A DNA stretch of 64,000 nucleotides from Helicobacter sp. MIT 11-5569 (GTDB taxonomy: Bacteria > Campylobacterota > Campylobacteria > Campylobacterales > Helicobacteraceae). The stretch spans positions 32,677 through 96,676 of the forward strand of contig NZ_JRPB02000007.1 of assembly GCF_000765695.2 (NCBI RefSeq), in the 5' to 3' direction. The position numbers and the translations under genes are program-made. Each line of letters opens with the position of its first letter. Within the stretch, counting starts at the first letter, position 1. Shown piece by piece: positions 9,592 through 17,765 of the stretch. The notes under the pieces were generated by a model. That model saw only the letters and a program-made list of their open reading frames with translations. It was not told the origin of the DNA and ran no database searches.

Positions 9592-9600
9592 TGTTATAAT
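9592..9600 (+). promoter_or_regulatory. Extended -10 promoter of the toxin-antitoxin pair
   Basis: TGtTATAAT is an extended -10 element 27 nt before the ATG at 9628. No convincing -35 hexamer is seen, as is common in Helicobacter. AAAGGAGAG directly precedes the gene as ribosome-binding site. Confidence 0.6.
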
Positions 9601-9627
9601 TGAAACTTCCAACAAAAAGGAGAGAAA

Positions 9628-9939
9628 ATGGTATCAAATATTGATTATTCTAAGTATGAAAATATGGATAAAAAACGTTTAATGAATGCGTTAATTTCTA
9701 CTGAAAATAAAATCTCAAAATACAAACAAGAAATAGAAAATCATCTCAATTTAAAAAAATTTTTAGAATCAAAAATCAAAAAATCTTTGACTGGTAATAA
9801 AGCGCAAATAAAAGCAGTTTTGGTTCAAGATTCTAAAATCCTAAATAGCATAAAAGCATCAATTAGCAAAACAGAAAAAAAGCAAATTGAAGCAGAGTTA
9901 GAAAAAGAAATTAATGCGGAATATACAGATGAATTTTGA
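9628..9939 (+). CDS. Putative antitoxin of a RelE/ParE-type pair
   Basis: A 103-residue, Lys/Glu/Ile-rich, helical protein with no recognised DNA-binding motif. It has its own promoter and a strong AAAGGAG site. Its last 11 nt overlap the ATG of the RelE/ParE-like toxin frame, the classic antitoxin-toxin arrangement, and the C-terminus (EINAEYTDEF) is acidic, as expected of an antitoxin tail. The call rests on position, not on family similarity. It could instead be an unrelated small protein inserted in the glycan locus. Confidence 0.55.
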   Translation: MVSNIDYSKYENMDKKRLMNALISTENKISKYKQEIENHLNLKKFLESKIKKSLTGNKAQIKAVLVQDSKILNSIKASISKTEKKQIEAELEKEINAEYTDEF

Positions 9940-10230
9940 GCTAAGGATTGCACCAAAAGTCGAAAAATGGCTTGAAAAATTTGCAAAGAAAAATCTTCAT
10001 CAGGCTCAAAAAATAGTATTGTTTATTGATAAATTGAAAGATTGCAAAAATCCTTTAGGGCTACCAAATGTAAAAAATTAGTCAATTACAAAGATAATCG
10101 TTATCGTTGGAGAATTAGAGATTATAGAATCATTGCTACAATTTCAGAAAATAGAGAAATACAAATTATAAAAATTATCGAAATTGAAAAACGCAATGAC
10201 ACAATATATTCTCACACAAAAAGCCGATAA
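9929..10230 (+). pseudogene. RelE/ParE-superfamily toxin, frameshifted
   Basis: Starting at ATG 9929, the frame reads MNFELRIAPKVEKWLEKF... and stops at a TAG near 10079. The frame one base off continues as KKLVNYKDNRYRWRIRDYRI and then the strand IIKIIEIEKRNDTIY, the canonical RelE core and C-terminal motif. Joining the halves requires one extra A in the A6 run just before the stop, giving a ~100-residue toxin of normal length. So the gene is either inactivated by a 1-nt deletion in a homopolymer, slippage-controlled, or a sequencing error. It overlaps the putative antitoxin by 11 nt. Confidence 0.75.
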
Positions 10231-10242
10231 TAAGGAAATAGA

Positions 10243-10432
10243 GTGAAAATTTTGATTGTTATAGAAAATGTTTGTTGTTTTGGTGGCACAGAAAAGGTTG
10301 CGGCTAACCTTGCAAATGCCTTTGCGGGGGGGGGGGGCAAATGTAGCAGTTTTTAGCTTTTTTGATTCTGGAATTTTACCAGCTTATAAATTTGATGGAA
10401 AAATTAAAGCTTTTAATGCGAGCAAAGTTAAT
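10243..10432 (+). pseudogene. 5' stump of a phase-variable glycosyltransferase (GT4-like)
   Basis: GTG at 10243 starts a frame reading KILIVIENVCCFGGTEKVAANLANAF, typical of the N-terminal Rossmann lobe of GT4 enzymes. A G12 tract follows. With 12 G the frame stops at about 10356. With 11 or 14 G it would continue as ANVAVFSFFDSGILPAYKFDG. Even in that ON frame similarity ends at about 10430, where the sequence runs into the antisense of rny, so the catalytic part is missing. It is a deletion remnant of a contingency gene. AAGGA at 10233 is its ribosome-binding site. Confidence 0.75.
10326..10337 (+). repeat. Poly-G tract (G12)
   Basis: Twelve consecutive G inside the glycosyltransferase stump. 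Tracts of this type mediate slipped-strand phase variation in Helicobacter and Campylobacter surface-glycan genes. At length 12 the frame is OFF. Confidence 0.9.
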
Positions 10433-12004
10433 TTACTCCGCCACAGCGCAGGCTCTAGTTTCTCTAATCACACTAACTTTTACTTCGCCGGGATATTGCA
10501 CATTAGATTCTATATCTTTTGCAATCTCTTTTGCTAAAACATAAGCTTCATCATCGTCAATATCTTCTGATTTGACAATCACACGCACTTCGCGTCCAGA
10601 ATTAATAGCATAAGCGTGTAAAACACCCATTTTGGAAGTGGCGATTTTTTCTATCTCGCTAACGCGTCTTAGGTAATTCTCTAGCACTTCGCGCCTCGCG
10701 CCCGGGCGTGCTGCGGAGAGTGCATCAGCAGCGCAAACAGCAGCAGCTTCGATACTTTTTATCTCTTCATTACCATGATGAGATAGAATCGCATTTAAAA
10801 CCACCGGAGGTTCGTTATAACGTCTTGCGATTTCTGCTCCTAGTTCTACATGCGTGCCTTTAAACTCGTGTGTGCGTGATTTACCTATATCGTGTAATAA
10901 TCCTGCGCGTGTCGCAAGCATACAATCTCCACCAAGTTCAGCAGCGATGATTCCTGCTAAGTTTGCGACTTCTAGGGAATGTGCTAAAGCATTTTGTCCA
11001 TAACTAGCGCGGTAGCGTAGCTTGCCGATTAATTTTTTAATTTCTGGGTGGATTCCGCTAAGTCCTAAGTCGAGCGTTACATGTTCTCCTTCTTTGTAGA
11101 TGTTTTCTTCAAACTCATCGAAGCATTTTTGATAGATTTCTTCAATTCTTGCAGGTTGGATTCTGCCATCTTCAACTAGGCGGTTGATTGTTTCTACCGC
11201 GATTGCGCGCCGATACAGATTGTGTGAGCTTACAATAATCACATTTGGCGTATCATCAATGATAATATCCACGCCGCAAATCATTTCTAAGCATTTGATA
11301 TTGCGCCCTTCTTTGCCAATAATGCGCGCTTTTAAATCATCGCTTGGCAAAACAATACTTTGGATAAGTCGCTCTGCTGCAAATTCTCCTGCAAAACGCG
11401 ATGTCGCCATTGCTAAAATATAATTTGCCTTTTCTTTTGCGATTTCTTTTGCTTGTGTTTCTTGCTCTCTTATGATTTTTGAAGCTTCTAGTTTGGATTC
11501 TTCTTTAATGCGTTCTAAAAACATTTGTTTTGCTTCATTTTTAGTAAGGTTAGCTACTTTGGATAAACTTTGTGTAAGTTCTTCGAGTTTTGCATTATAA
11601 GTATTTTTTAGCTTTTTTAGGGATTCTTGTTCTTTAAAGAGGGCATTGCGGTCTTTGTGTAACAAATGCTTTTCATGCTCAATTTTGCAAATTTCTCTTT
11701 CCATATTTTGGGATTGCGCTAATTTTTCCTTTTCAAAAAGTAGCAAATTTGCTTCATGTTCTTTTAAGATTTTACTACTTTCCCTATCGGCATTGAGTTT
11801 TGCTTCTAGTTCAATATCTTTTGCCTTAATCTTTGATTCTTGTAAAAATCTCTCTGCCTCGTATTCAATAGCTTTTGCCCTTGCATTTGCCTGCTCAAGT
11901 TGGATTTTAGAGCTTGCAAGTGAGAGTTTGCGCGAAATGAGATAACTACCGCCGCCGGCGACTAGAGCAGAGAGAATAGAACTTGTAACAACCCATGTAA
12001 TCAT
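10433..12004 (-). CDS. rny: Ribonuclease Y
   Basis: Membrane-anchored endoribonuclease that initiates mRNA decay, 523 residues. An N-terminal membrane anchor (~1-22) is followed by a long Lys/Glu/Ala coiled coil (~30-200), a KH domain (IIGKEGRNIKCLEMICGVDI region) and an HD domain with HSLEVANLAG and LLHDIGKS. The C-terminus VKVSVIRETRA is intact. The start has AAGGA 8 nt upstream and lies within the end of the folate cyclo-ligase gene. The glycan locus remnant abuts its stop codon without disrupting it. Confidence 0.95.
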   Translation of the reverse strand: MITWVVTSSILSALVAGGGSYLISRKLSLASSKIQLEQANARAKAIEYEAERFLQESKIKAKDIELEAKLNADRESSKILKEHEANLLLFEKEKLAQSQNMEREICKIEHEKHLLHKDRNALFKEQESLKKLKNTYNAKLEELTQSLSKVANLTKNEAKQMFLERIKEESKLEASKIIREQETQAKEIAKEKANYILAMATSRFAGEFAAERLIQSIVLPSDDLKARIIGKEGRNIKCLEMICGVDIIIDDTPNVIIVSSHNLYRRAIAVETINRLVEDGRIQPARIEEIYQKCFDEFEENIYKEGEHVTLDLGLSGIHPEIKKLIGKLRYRASYGQNALAHSLEVANLAGIIAAELGGDCMLATRAGLLHDIGKSRTHEFKGTHVELGAEIARRYNEPPVVLNAILSHHGNEEIKSIEAAAVCAADALSAARPGARREVLENYLRRVSEIEKIATSKMGVLHAYAINSGREVRVIVKSEDIDDDEAYVLAKEIAKDIESNVQYPGEVKVSVIRETRACAVAE

Positions 12005-12593
12005 TGTTTATATCCTTAAATTTTAGGAGAGCAAAGGGCGTAATAAATATATTTGCTTGTAAATCATAAGATTGTGTGATAGCGTGTTGTGCAAGATTTA
12101 AAGCACGGCATATAAAAATTGTTTGCGGTTTTGTTTTTAAAGTGCTAAAAAATCTATCATACATTCCTTTGCCAAATCCTATACGTTTAAATGTTTTATC
12201 GATTCCAATTACAGGGACAATTGCGTAATCAAGTTTTGAGATTTTAAAAGATGAATCCCTAGATTCATAAACTCCAAAAGCCCTTTTTTGCATTGGAAGT
12301 CTATATTTTACAATTTTAAAACTAATACCCTGCATAAGGGGCAGAAAAATTTGTATCTTTTTTTGTTTTTTGTAAAAATGTAATAGTTTTCTAATATCAA
12401 ACTCTATGGGCAAGGGATAGTAAAATAAGATATTAATAGGGCGTTTAGATTTGTGGGTGGCAATGTAGCGTTCAATTTCTATTTTTAGGGATTTTTGAAT
12501 CTTAGTATCAAGCAAAAGTGTATTATTTTTTTTATAAATTTTTTCAAGATTGTTTTTAAAAACTTTGCGATAATCTGCTTTTAAATCGGACAT
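11946..12593 (-). CDS. 5-formyltetrahydrofolate cyclo-ligase
   Basis: ATP-dependent conversion of 5-formyl-THF to 5,10-methenyl-THF. The 215-residue protein has PINILFYYPLPIEFDI and the family signature IGFGKGMYDRFF (normally GyGgGyYDR), plus the late ITPFALLKFK. A ~20-residue tail ending in CSSRRRR reads across the first 59 nt of rny and is probably not conserved. It overlaps the upstream membrane-protein gene by 38 nt. No clear Shine-Dalgarno is visible, consistent with translational coupling. Confidence 0.85.
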   Translation of the reverse strand: MSDLKADYRKVFKNNLEKIYKKNNTLLLDTKIQKSLKIEIERYIATHKSKRPINILFYYPLPIEFDIRKLLHFYKKQKKIQIFLPLMQGISFKIVKYRLPMQKRAFGVYESRDSSFKISKLDYAIVPVIGIDKTFKRIGFGKGMYDRFFSTLKTKPQTIFICRALNLAQHAITQSYDLQANIFITPFALLKFKDINNDYMGCYKFYSLCSSRRRR

Positions 12594-13188
12594 TTTTTCT
12601 CTTTTTAAAGGCGTAAAATATTGTGAAAAATACGCAACATTGTAACAGAAATAATAAAAAATGTATTTTGTAGATTTGCACTTCTTTTTGCATAATATTT
12701 TGGGATTCTAAAAACGCATAAAATAAAAATGCGATTCCAAGTCCTAAAAGATAGCCGATTTGCTTGCGTTTATCTAAAGCGGATAAAATGCGCCTTTTTG
12801 AAAAAATGAGCGTTTCAGCGCGCCCTAAATAATCGCCAAAAATAAAGGTGATTTGATAAAGGATATAAACAAGAATCGCGCCTAAAAATGTATGTGGAAA
12901 GGCTAAAAAGGCAAGGATATAAAAAAAGGGAATCAGCTCAATTCCTAAAAGAATCACTTTGTAGGGCTTTTCTTTTAGGATTTTTGTGTAAAAAAATGTC
13001 AAGCACCATGCACCAAATGCGAGCGCGATTCCACCAATGGAATAAATTTTTGGGCTAAGCGGGGTATAGATTGTAAAGATTGTCCCTAGAGAAACTCCCA
13101 AAAATAGGGAGTTTAGAAGTTTATAAGCAAGGTAGAATCGCAGATGAATCCTAGGCTTGCTTTTGATTGTTTTTATCTCACCACACAT
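12556..13188 (-). CDS. Integral membrane protein, unknown function
   Basis: A 210-residue protein with about five or six hydrophobic segments (starting near residues 20-45, 50-70, 75-100, 100-120, 145-165 and 175-195) and a basic C-terminus. The ATG overlaps the end of the TonB-dependent receptor gene by 11 nt and the gene overlaps the folate cyclo-ligase by 38 nt, so it is part of one minus-strand operon. Coupling to a TonB receptor suggests a role in uptake or envelope, but this is inference. I do not recognise the family. Confidence 0.7.
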   Translation of the reverse strand: MCGEIKTIKSKPRIHLRFYLAYKLLNSLFLGVSLGTIFTIYTPLSPKIYSIGGIALAFGAWCLTFFYTKILKEKPYKVILLGIELIPFFYILAFLAFPHTFLGAILVYILYQITFIFGDYLGRAETLIFSKRRILSALDKRKQIGYLLGLGIAFLFYAFLESQNIMQKEVQIYKIHFLLFLLQCCVFFTIFYAFKKRKNVRFKSRLSQSF

Positions 13189-15124
13189 ATTTTATTCCGC
13201 CGCCAAAAATGCGCTCAAACTCATAAGGATAATATTTTTCAGAGACAAGAATCGCGTTTTTGTGGTCTGTGAGATTCTGCACATAGGCATAAATTTCAAA
13301 ACTTTTAAGCTTGTAACTTGCGCTTAAATTTAGGCTTTGGTAATTTGGGGCTTTTTCTTGTGCGTTATTATAGTCATTATAATCATACATACTAGAGCCA
13401 AATTTATAAGAGATTCCAAGATTGAGTTGTGAAATGGGTAGATAATTAAGACTTGCGCTAAAGGTGTGTTTGGGAACACCCGGAATCGCATTGCCTTGAT
13501 ATGTGTCGCTTCGTATTGTGGAATCCACATAAGCATAGCCAAGACGCGAAGAAATTTGTGAGCCAAAATGTGTAGTAAAACTCGCTTCTCCGCCGATTCT
13601 ACGCGTTTTACCTAAGCTTTTATTTTGGTAAGTAAAAGGCTCAAAATATGCTTCATCACTTCCATTAATCCAAAAGAGATTCCCCCCTAATTCGTGGATT
13701 CCAAAGATAGTCTTTGTGCCAATTTGGTAAGTATCAAAAGTCGCAGTTTCTATAAGATGATTTAAATTACCTTGCCAATCAAACAGATAATCCACATTTG
13801 GCACGATAAAACTGCGAGAATAAGAAGCAAAAAGTGCGGTTTGCGCACTTAAATCATAGTGGAATCCAAACTCACCACCAAGTAAATTCTCTGATTGGGA
13901 TTCTCCCATTTTAGAGATTACCCTTTGCGTGGAGATTCCAGCATTTAATGTAGAATCCCCAAAGTATTTTTCACCATTAAGATATGCTAGTATGGATTCT
14001 ACTTGCGCTTTTGTGCCTTGATTTCTGCGTTCATTTGTGCGCAATTCTCCGCCAAATTCTGCCAAAAAGGAATCGTTTTTAAACTGCGTATTAAAATCTC
14101 CAAAAAGTCCTTTTCCTTCAAGTCTGTTATTAAAATTAGTATAGCGACTTGTGTTTCTGCTGCCACCGATATTAACATCTGTTATGATTCCAGAATCACT
14201 AAAGCTTGTAAAGCCTGTGGAATAGGCTAAATCCCAACGCTTTTGGTGCGTCCAAGTATCTCCGCCAAAAGAAGAAGGCAAGGGGGCTTGTGTGGGATTG
14301 TTTGTGAATTGCTCTTTTGTGAGCGGGTTTGCGTATTTGATTCCATATTTTGCATAATTTAAATTTGCTTTTAAGATTAAAGAATCATCGGGATACAAAA
14401 ATGCAGTGATTCCACCATTTTTGTTATAGCTGCCGTCTTTTTCCTCACTTCCTTGCGTGATTTTCCTTGCACCTTCATTGTGTTGGTATTGTCCATATAC
14501 TCCGATATTTAAAGCATCTCTAACTTCGCGCGCGAAAAATTGTGAGTTTAATGTATCGTAACTTGCGTAGCCTACATTAAATGTGCCACCTTTGGTGCGC
14601 TTAGTGGTGATTTTTAGGATTCCACTTGTTGCGCCGCTTCCATATTTGGTTGTTCCTTTGCCTTTGAGTATTTCTATTTTGGCAATAGAATCTAGCGGGA
14701 TACTACTTAGTGAAATTGGTGCGCCATCAATATTATCTAAACGCATTCCATCAACAATAATGGCAATATTTTTATGTCCATTTTGTCCAAATCCGCGTAA
14801 ATCAATATTTGCTGTGTAAGGATTGCCATAATTTGTTGTAATTTTAAGTAGAGAATGAGAGTTTAAGAAGTCATAGATATTTTGAGCATTGGATTGTTGA
14901 ATCTCTTGTGCGTCAAACTCTTCTTTAAAATCCACATTCTCCACAAACTCTTCTGTATGGATAATAGAAAGTTTGAGATTCTTTTGAGCAGAATCTGATT
15001 TTTCATTAAGTGCTAGATTTTGGTTTTGCGCTAAAAGTGCGCTATTGAGTGCCAAAATCGCAGCAAGTGAAAAATATTTCTTTCTAAAACCTTTGGGACA
15101 AAGATTTTTGTGGTTTTTTTTCAT
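13178..15124 (-). CDS. TonB-dependent outer-membrane receptor
   Basis: Outer-membrane gated beta-barrel for a siderophore, heme, cobalamin or metal ligand. I chose ATG 15124 (648 residues), because AAAGG lies ~7 nt upstream and the N-terminus then is a normal signal peptide (KKYFSLAAILALNSALLAQ). The longer frame to 15280 lacks a site. The plug domain carries NIYDFLNSHSLLKI, DLRGFGQNGHKNIAIIVDG and SIAKIEILKGKGTTKYGSGA. The barrel follows with many alternating aromatic strands and ends in Trp (IKYVW). Right after the ATG there is an A8 run. The ligand cannot be deduced. Confidence 0.88.
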   Translation of the reverse strand: MKKNHKNLCPKGFRKKYFSLAAILALNSALLAQNQNLALNEKSDSAQKNLKLSIIHTEEFVENVDFKEEFDAQEIQQSNAQNIYDFLNSHSLLKITTNYGNPYTANIDLRGFGQNGHKNIAIIVDGMRLDNIDGAPISLSSIPLDSIAKIEILKGKGTTKYGSGATSGILKITTKRTKGGTFNVGYASYDTLNSQFFAREVRDALNIGVYGQYQHNEGARKITQGSEEKDGSYNKNGGITAFLYPDDSLILKANLNYAKYGIKYANPLTKEQFTNNPTQAPLPSSFGGDTWTHQKRWDLAYSTGFTSFSDSGIITDVNIGGSRNTSRYTNFNNRLEGKGLFGDFNTQFKNDSFLAEFGGELRTNERRNQGTKAQVESILAYLNGEKYFGDSTLNAGISTQRVISKMGESQSENLLGGEFGFHYDLSAQTALFASYSRSFIVPNVDYLFDWQGNLNHLIETATFDTYQIGTKTIFGIHELGGNLFWINGSDEAYFEPFTYQNKSLGKTRRIGGEASFTTHFGSQISSRLGYAYVDSTIRSDTYQGNAIPGVPKHTFSASLNYLPISQLNLGISYKFGSSMYDYNDYNNAQEKAPNYQSLNLSASYKLKSFEIYAYVQNLTDHKNAILVSEKYYPYEFERIFGGGIKYVW

Positions 15125-15364
15125 TAGAAAACCTTTCATTAAATTTTGCAAAGATTGTGCATTTTGGAGTTTAAAATTAGATTTGGAATCTTGTGTAAAA
15201 CTTCTAAAGCTTGAACCTTTGCAAGCTGCTATTATAGCTAAAGTTTCGCCATATTTTAAAGATTTCAAAAAGATTTGCAAAGGGAGATAAGAGAAAGATT
15301 AGGAAAGAGATTCTAAAAATATGGAATCTTAATTAGAATTTTTAGGAATTTAAAGAATAAAGTA

Positions 15365-15393
15365 TTGACAATTAAAGCAAAAGATAGTAGAAT
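15365..15393 (+). promoter_or_regulatory. Sigma-70 promoter of the four-tRNA cluster
   Basis: TTGACA at 15365-15370 and TAGAAT at 15388-15393 are separated by 17 bp, 32 nt before the first tRNA. This is one of the best -35/-10 pairs in the window. Confidence 0.75.
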
Positions 15394-15425
15394 CTCACTT
15401 CATTTTTATGAAAAATGTAAAAAAT

Positions 15426-15501
15426 GCTGGCGTAGCTCAGTTGGTAGAGCAGCTGCCTTGTAAGCAGCAGGCCGGGGGTTCGAGTCCCTTTGCCAGCTCC
15501 A
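15426..15501 (+). tRNA. tRNA-Thr (UGU)
   Basis: 76-nt cloverleaf with GCTGGCG/TGCCAGC acceptor stem (one wobble), anticodon TGT in the loop CTTGTAA, T-loop TTCGAGT and encoded CCA. First gene of the cluster. Confidence 0.95.
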
Positions 15502-15553
15502 GATAATTTATAAATTTTTTCAGTGTTTGACCAGTTTTTATTAATAATTTTGG

Positions 15554-15638
<85 letters not shown>

Positions 15639-15645
15639 TAGCCAT

Positions 15646-15722
15646 GCGGGAGTAGCTCAGTTGGCTAGAGCATCAGCCTTCCAAGCTGAGGGTCGCGGGT
15701 TCGAGCCCCGTTTCCCGCTCCA
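15646..15722 (+). tRNA. tRNA-Gly (UCC)
   Basis: Acceptor GCGGGAG with TTCCCGC, anticodon TCC in CTTCCAA, T-loop TTCGAGC and encoded CCA. It is 7 nt after tRNA-Tyr. Confidence 0.95.
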
Positions 15723-15809
15723 TACTGGGAGCTGATTCTGCAATTTTCTTTAAAATAATCAGCAAGCACTTTTAAATAAATTTATGTCGTATTGTTTATT
15801 AGAATTTTT

Positions 15810-15884
15810 GCCCATATAGCTCAGTGGCAGAGCACTTCCTTGGTAAGGAAGAGGCCGGCGGTTCAATCCCGCTTATGGGCTCCA
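15810..15884 (+). tRNA. tRNA-Thr (GGU)
   Basis: Acceptor GCCCATA/TATGGGC, anticodon GGT in TTGGTAA, encoded CCA. A second threonine isoacceptor in the same cluster, just upstream of tuf; the tRNA-Thr/Tyr/Gly/Thr-tuf order is widespread in bacteria. Confidence 0.95.
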
Positions 15885-15934
15885 GTTTTTCAAAGGTTGC
15901 ATAATTTTTAAGTGTGTAAATTGTGCAAGAGGTA

Positions 15935-15996
15935 TGATAGAATTGTAGAAAATGTTACGATTCTTAATTTTAAAATTGGTAAAAATAGTGTAGAAT
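15935..15996 (+). promoter_or_regulatory. Candidate tuf promoters (two -10 elements)
   Basis: TGaTAGAAT at 15935-15943 is an extended -10, and a second TAGAAT lies at 15991-15996, 38 nt before the tuf ATG. Neither has a strong -35. Read-through from the tRNA cluster is also possible. Confidence 0.45.
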
Positions 15997-16033
15997 ATCC
16001 GCTATTTTAAACTTAAAATTTTAGGAGAGGCTT

Positions 16034-17236
16034 ATGGCTAAGGAAAAATTTAATAGAGGGAACAAACCTCACGTAAATGTTGGGACAATCGGGCACGTTG
16101 ACCATGGTAAAACAACTCTAAGTGCCGCAATTTCTGCTGTTCTATCACAAAAAGGTCTAGCAGAGCTAAAAGATTATGATAATATTGATAATGCTCCTGA
16201 AGAGAAAGAGCGCGGTATTACTATCGCAACTTCTCATATTGAGTATGAAACAGAAAAAAGACACTATGCGCATGTGGATTGTCCCGGACACGCTGACTAT
16301 GTTAAAAATATGATTACAGGTGCTGCGCAAATGGACGGAGCGATTCTTGTTGTTTCTGCTGCAGATGGTCCTATGCCTCAAACTAGAGAGCATATTCTTC
16401 TATCTCGCCAAGTAGGTGTTCCTTATATTGTTGTTTTTATGAATAAACAAGATATGGTCGATGATGAAGAATTGTTAGAATTGGTAGAAATGGAGATTAG
16501 AGAGCTTTTATCAAGTTATGAATTCCCAGGTGATGATACTCCAATTATTGCAGGTTCTGCGCTTAAAGCTCTTGAAGAAGCAAAGGCAGGTAATTTAGGT
16601 GAGTGGAGTGATAAAATCATGAAGCTTATGGACGCAGTAGATGAATATATTCCAACTCCAGTGCGTGAAACAGATAAAACTTTCTTGATGCCTATTGAAG
16701 ATGTATTCTCGATTGCTGGTCGTGGAACTGTTGTTACAGGAAGAATTGAAAGAGGAATCGTAAAAGTTGGTGATGAAATCGAAATCGTAGGAATTCGCCC
16801 AACTCAAAAAACAACTGTAACCGGTGTTGAAATGTTTAGAAAAGAGCTTGACCAAGGTGAAGCTGGAGATAATGTTGGTGTGCTTTTAAGAGGAACAAAG
16901 AAAGAAGAAGTAGAAAGAGGTATGGTTTTATGTAAGCCCGGCTCAATTACTCCTCACAAAAAATTTGAAGGAGAAATCTACGTCCTTTCTAAAGATGAAG
17001 GTGGAAGACATACTGCATTCTTTAATGGTTATAGACCGCAATTTTATGTAAGAACAACGGATATTACAGGTTCTATCCAACTACAAGATGGCGTAGAAAT
17101 GGTAATGCCGGGTGATAACGTCAAAATTACAGTTGAGTTAATCAACCCAATCGCACTTGAAGATGGAACACGTTTTGCAATTCGTGAAGGTGGTAGAACT
17201 GTTGGTGCGGGTGTTGTTACTAAGATTATTGAATAG
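16034..17236 (+). CDS. tuf: Elongation factor Tu
   Basis: GTPase that brings aminoacyl-tRNA to the ribosome. 400 residues with the G1 loop GHVDHGKT, G2 RGITI, G3 DCPGH, G4 NKQD and G5 SALK, then the beta-barrel domains II and III. AGGAGAGG precedes the ATG. It heads the operon running through secE, nusG, the L11-L1 and L10-L12 genes and rpoBC. Codon use is strongly biased, as expected for a highly expressed gene. Confidence 0.99.
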   Translation: MAKEKFNRGNKPHVNVGTIGHVDHGKTTLSAAISAVLSQKGLAELKDYDNIDNAPEEKERGITIATSHIEYETEKRHYAHVDCPGHADYVKNMITGAAQMDGAILVVSAADGPMPQTREHILLSRQVGVPYIVVFMNKQDMVDDEELLELVEMEIRELLSSYEFPGDDTPIIAGSALKALEEAKAGNLGEWSDKIMKLMDAVDEYIPTPVRETDKTFLMPIEDVFSIAGRGTVVTGRIERGIVKVGDEIEIVGIRPTQKTTVTGVEMFRKELDQGEAGDNVGVLLRGTKKEEVERGMVLCKPGSITPHKKFEGEIYVLSKDEGGRHTAFFNGYRPQFYVRTTDITGSIQLQDGVEMVMPGDNVKITVELINPIALEDGTRFAIREGGRTVGAGVVTKIIE

Positions 17237-17244
17237 GCTTGACA

Positions 17245-17415
17245 ATGGCTAAGGGTAATCGTGTAAAAATTGGACTTAAATGTTCTGAATGTGGAGATAT
17301 TAATTACAGCACTGTAAAGAATGCAAAAACCACAACAGAAAAACTGGAGCTTAAGAAGTTCTGCCCAAGACTAAACAAACATACAATTCATAAAGAAGTA
17401 AAACTTAAAAGCTAA
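17245..17415 (+). CDS. rpmG: 50S ribosomal protein L33
   Basis: A 56-residue large-subunit protein. The sequence begins [16 protein letters not shown] and contains the Zn-ribbon first pair CSEC. Only one cysteine of the second pair remains (FCPRLNKH), so it is a partly degenerate zinc site, as I recall for other epsilonproteobacterial L33. It starts 8 nt after tuf. Its last codons form the left arm of the terminator hairpin that follows. Confidence 0.96.
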   Translation: MAKGNRVKIGLKCSECGDINYSTVKNAKTTTEKLELKKFCPRLNKHTIHKEVKLKS

Positions 17416-17457
17416 GTGCTGCGGGGGGGGGGGTGCTTTCCCTGCTTCTTAGCTTTT
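17407..17457 (+). terminator. Terminator-like hairpin with a poly-G loop
   Basis: A perfect 10-bp inverted repeat (17407-17416 with 17448-17457, AAAAGCTAAG and its complement) includes the rpmG stop codon and is followed by a T-rich stretch. The 31-nt loop contains an uninterrupted G11 run. It lies between rpmG and tRNA-Trp inside an essential operon, so it must be partial or an RNA-processing site. Confidence 0.65.
17423..17433 (+). repeat. Poly-G tract (G11), intergenic
   Basis: Eleven consecutive G in the loop of the rpmG-trnW hairpin. The length is in the slippage-prone range, and the location is non-coding. Confidence 0.9.
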
Positions 17458-17466
17458 ATTATTTAT

Positions 17467-17542
17467 AGGTCAGTAGCTCCAATGGTAGAGCGTCGGTCTC
17501 CAAAACCGAATGCTGGGGGTTCGAGTCCCTCCTGACCTGCCA
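17467..17542 (+). tRNA. tRNA-Trp (CCA)
   Basis: 76 nt, acceptor AGGTCAG/CTGACCT, anticodon CCA in the loop CTCCAAA, discriminator G and encoded CCA. Its position between rpmG and secE is a conserved arrangement. Confidence 0.96.
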
Positions 17543-17571
17543 TTTTGGAATAAAGAGAGACGAATTTAGCA

Positions 17572-17751
17572 ATGAAAAAACTAATTACCTATTATAGACT
17601 ATCCAAAGAAGAATTATCTAAAGTTATTTTTCCTACAAAAGAGCAAGTAAGAAATGCTTTTATTTCTGTTGTTCTTGTTGTAACGGTTATTGCTCTATTC
17701 TTGGCATTGGTAGATTTCATTCTCGGTAGTTTTGTTTCTAGTATTTTATAA
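17572..17751 (+). CDS. secE: Preprotein translocase subunit SecE
   Basis: A 59-residue single-pass SecE of the short type. An N-terminal amphipathic helix (LITYYRLSKEELSKVIFPTK) is followed by the conserved EQVRNAF motif and one membrane segment (about residues 28-55). It stabilises SecY in the SecYEG channel. It is 29 nt after tRNA-Trp and 14 nt before nusG. The conserved tRNA-Trp/secE/nusG order supports the call despite the short length. Confidence 0.93.
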   Translation: MKKLITYYRLSKEELSKVIFPTKEQVRNAFISVVLVVTVIALFLALVDFILGSFVSSIL

Positions 17752-17765
17752 GTTAGGATTTGTTT

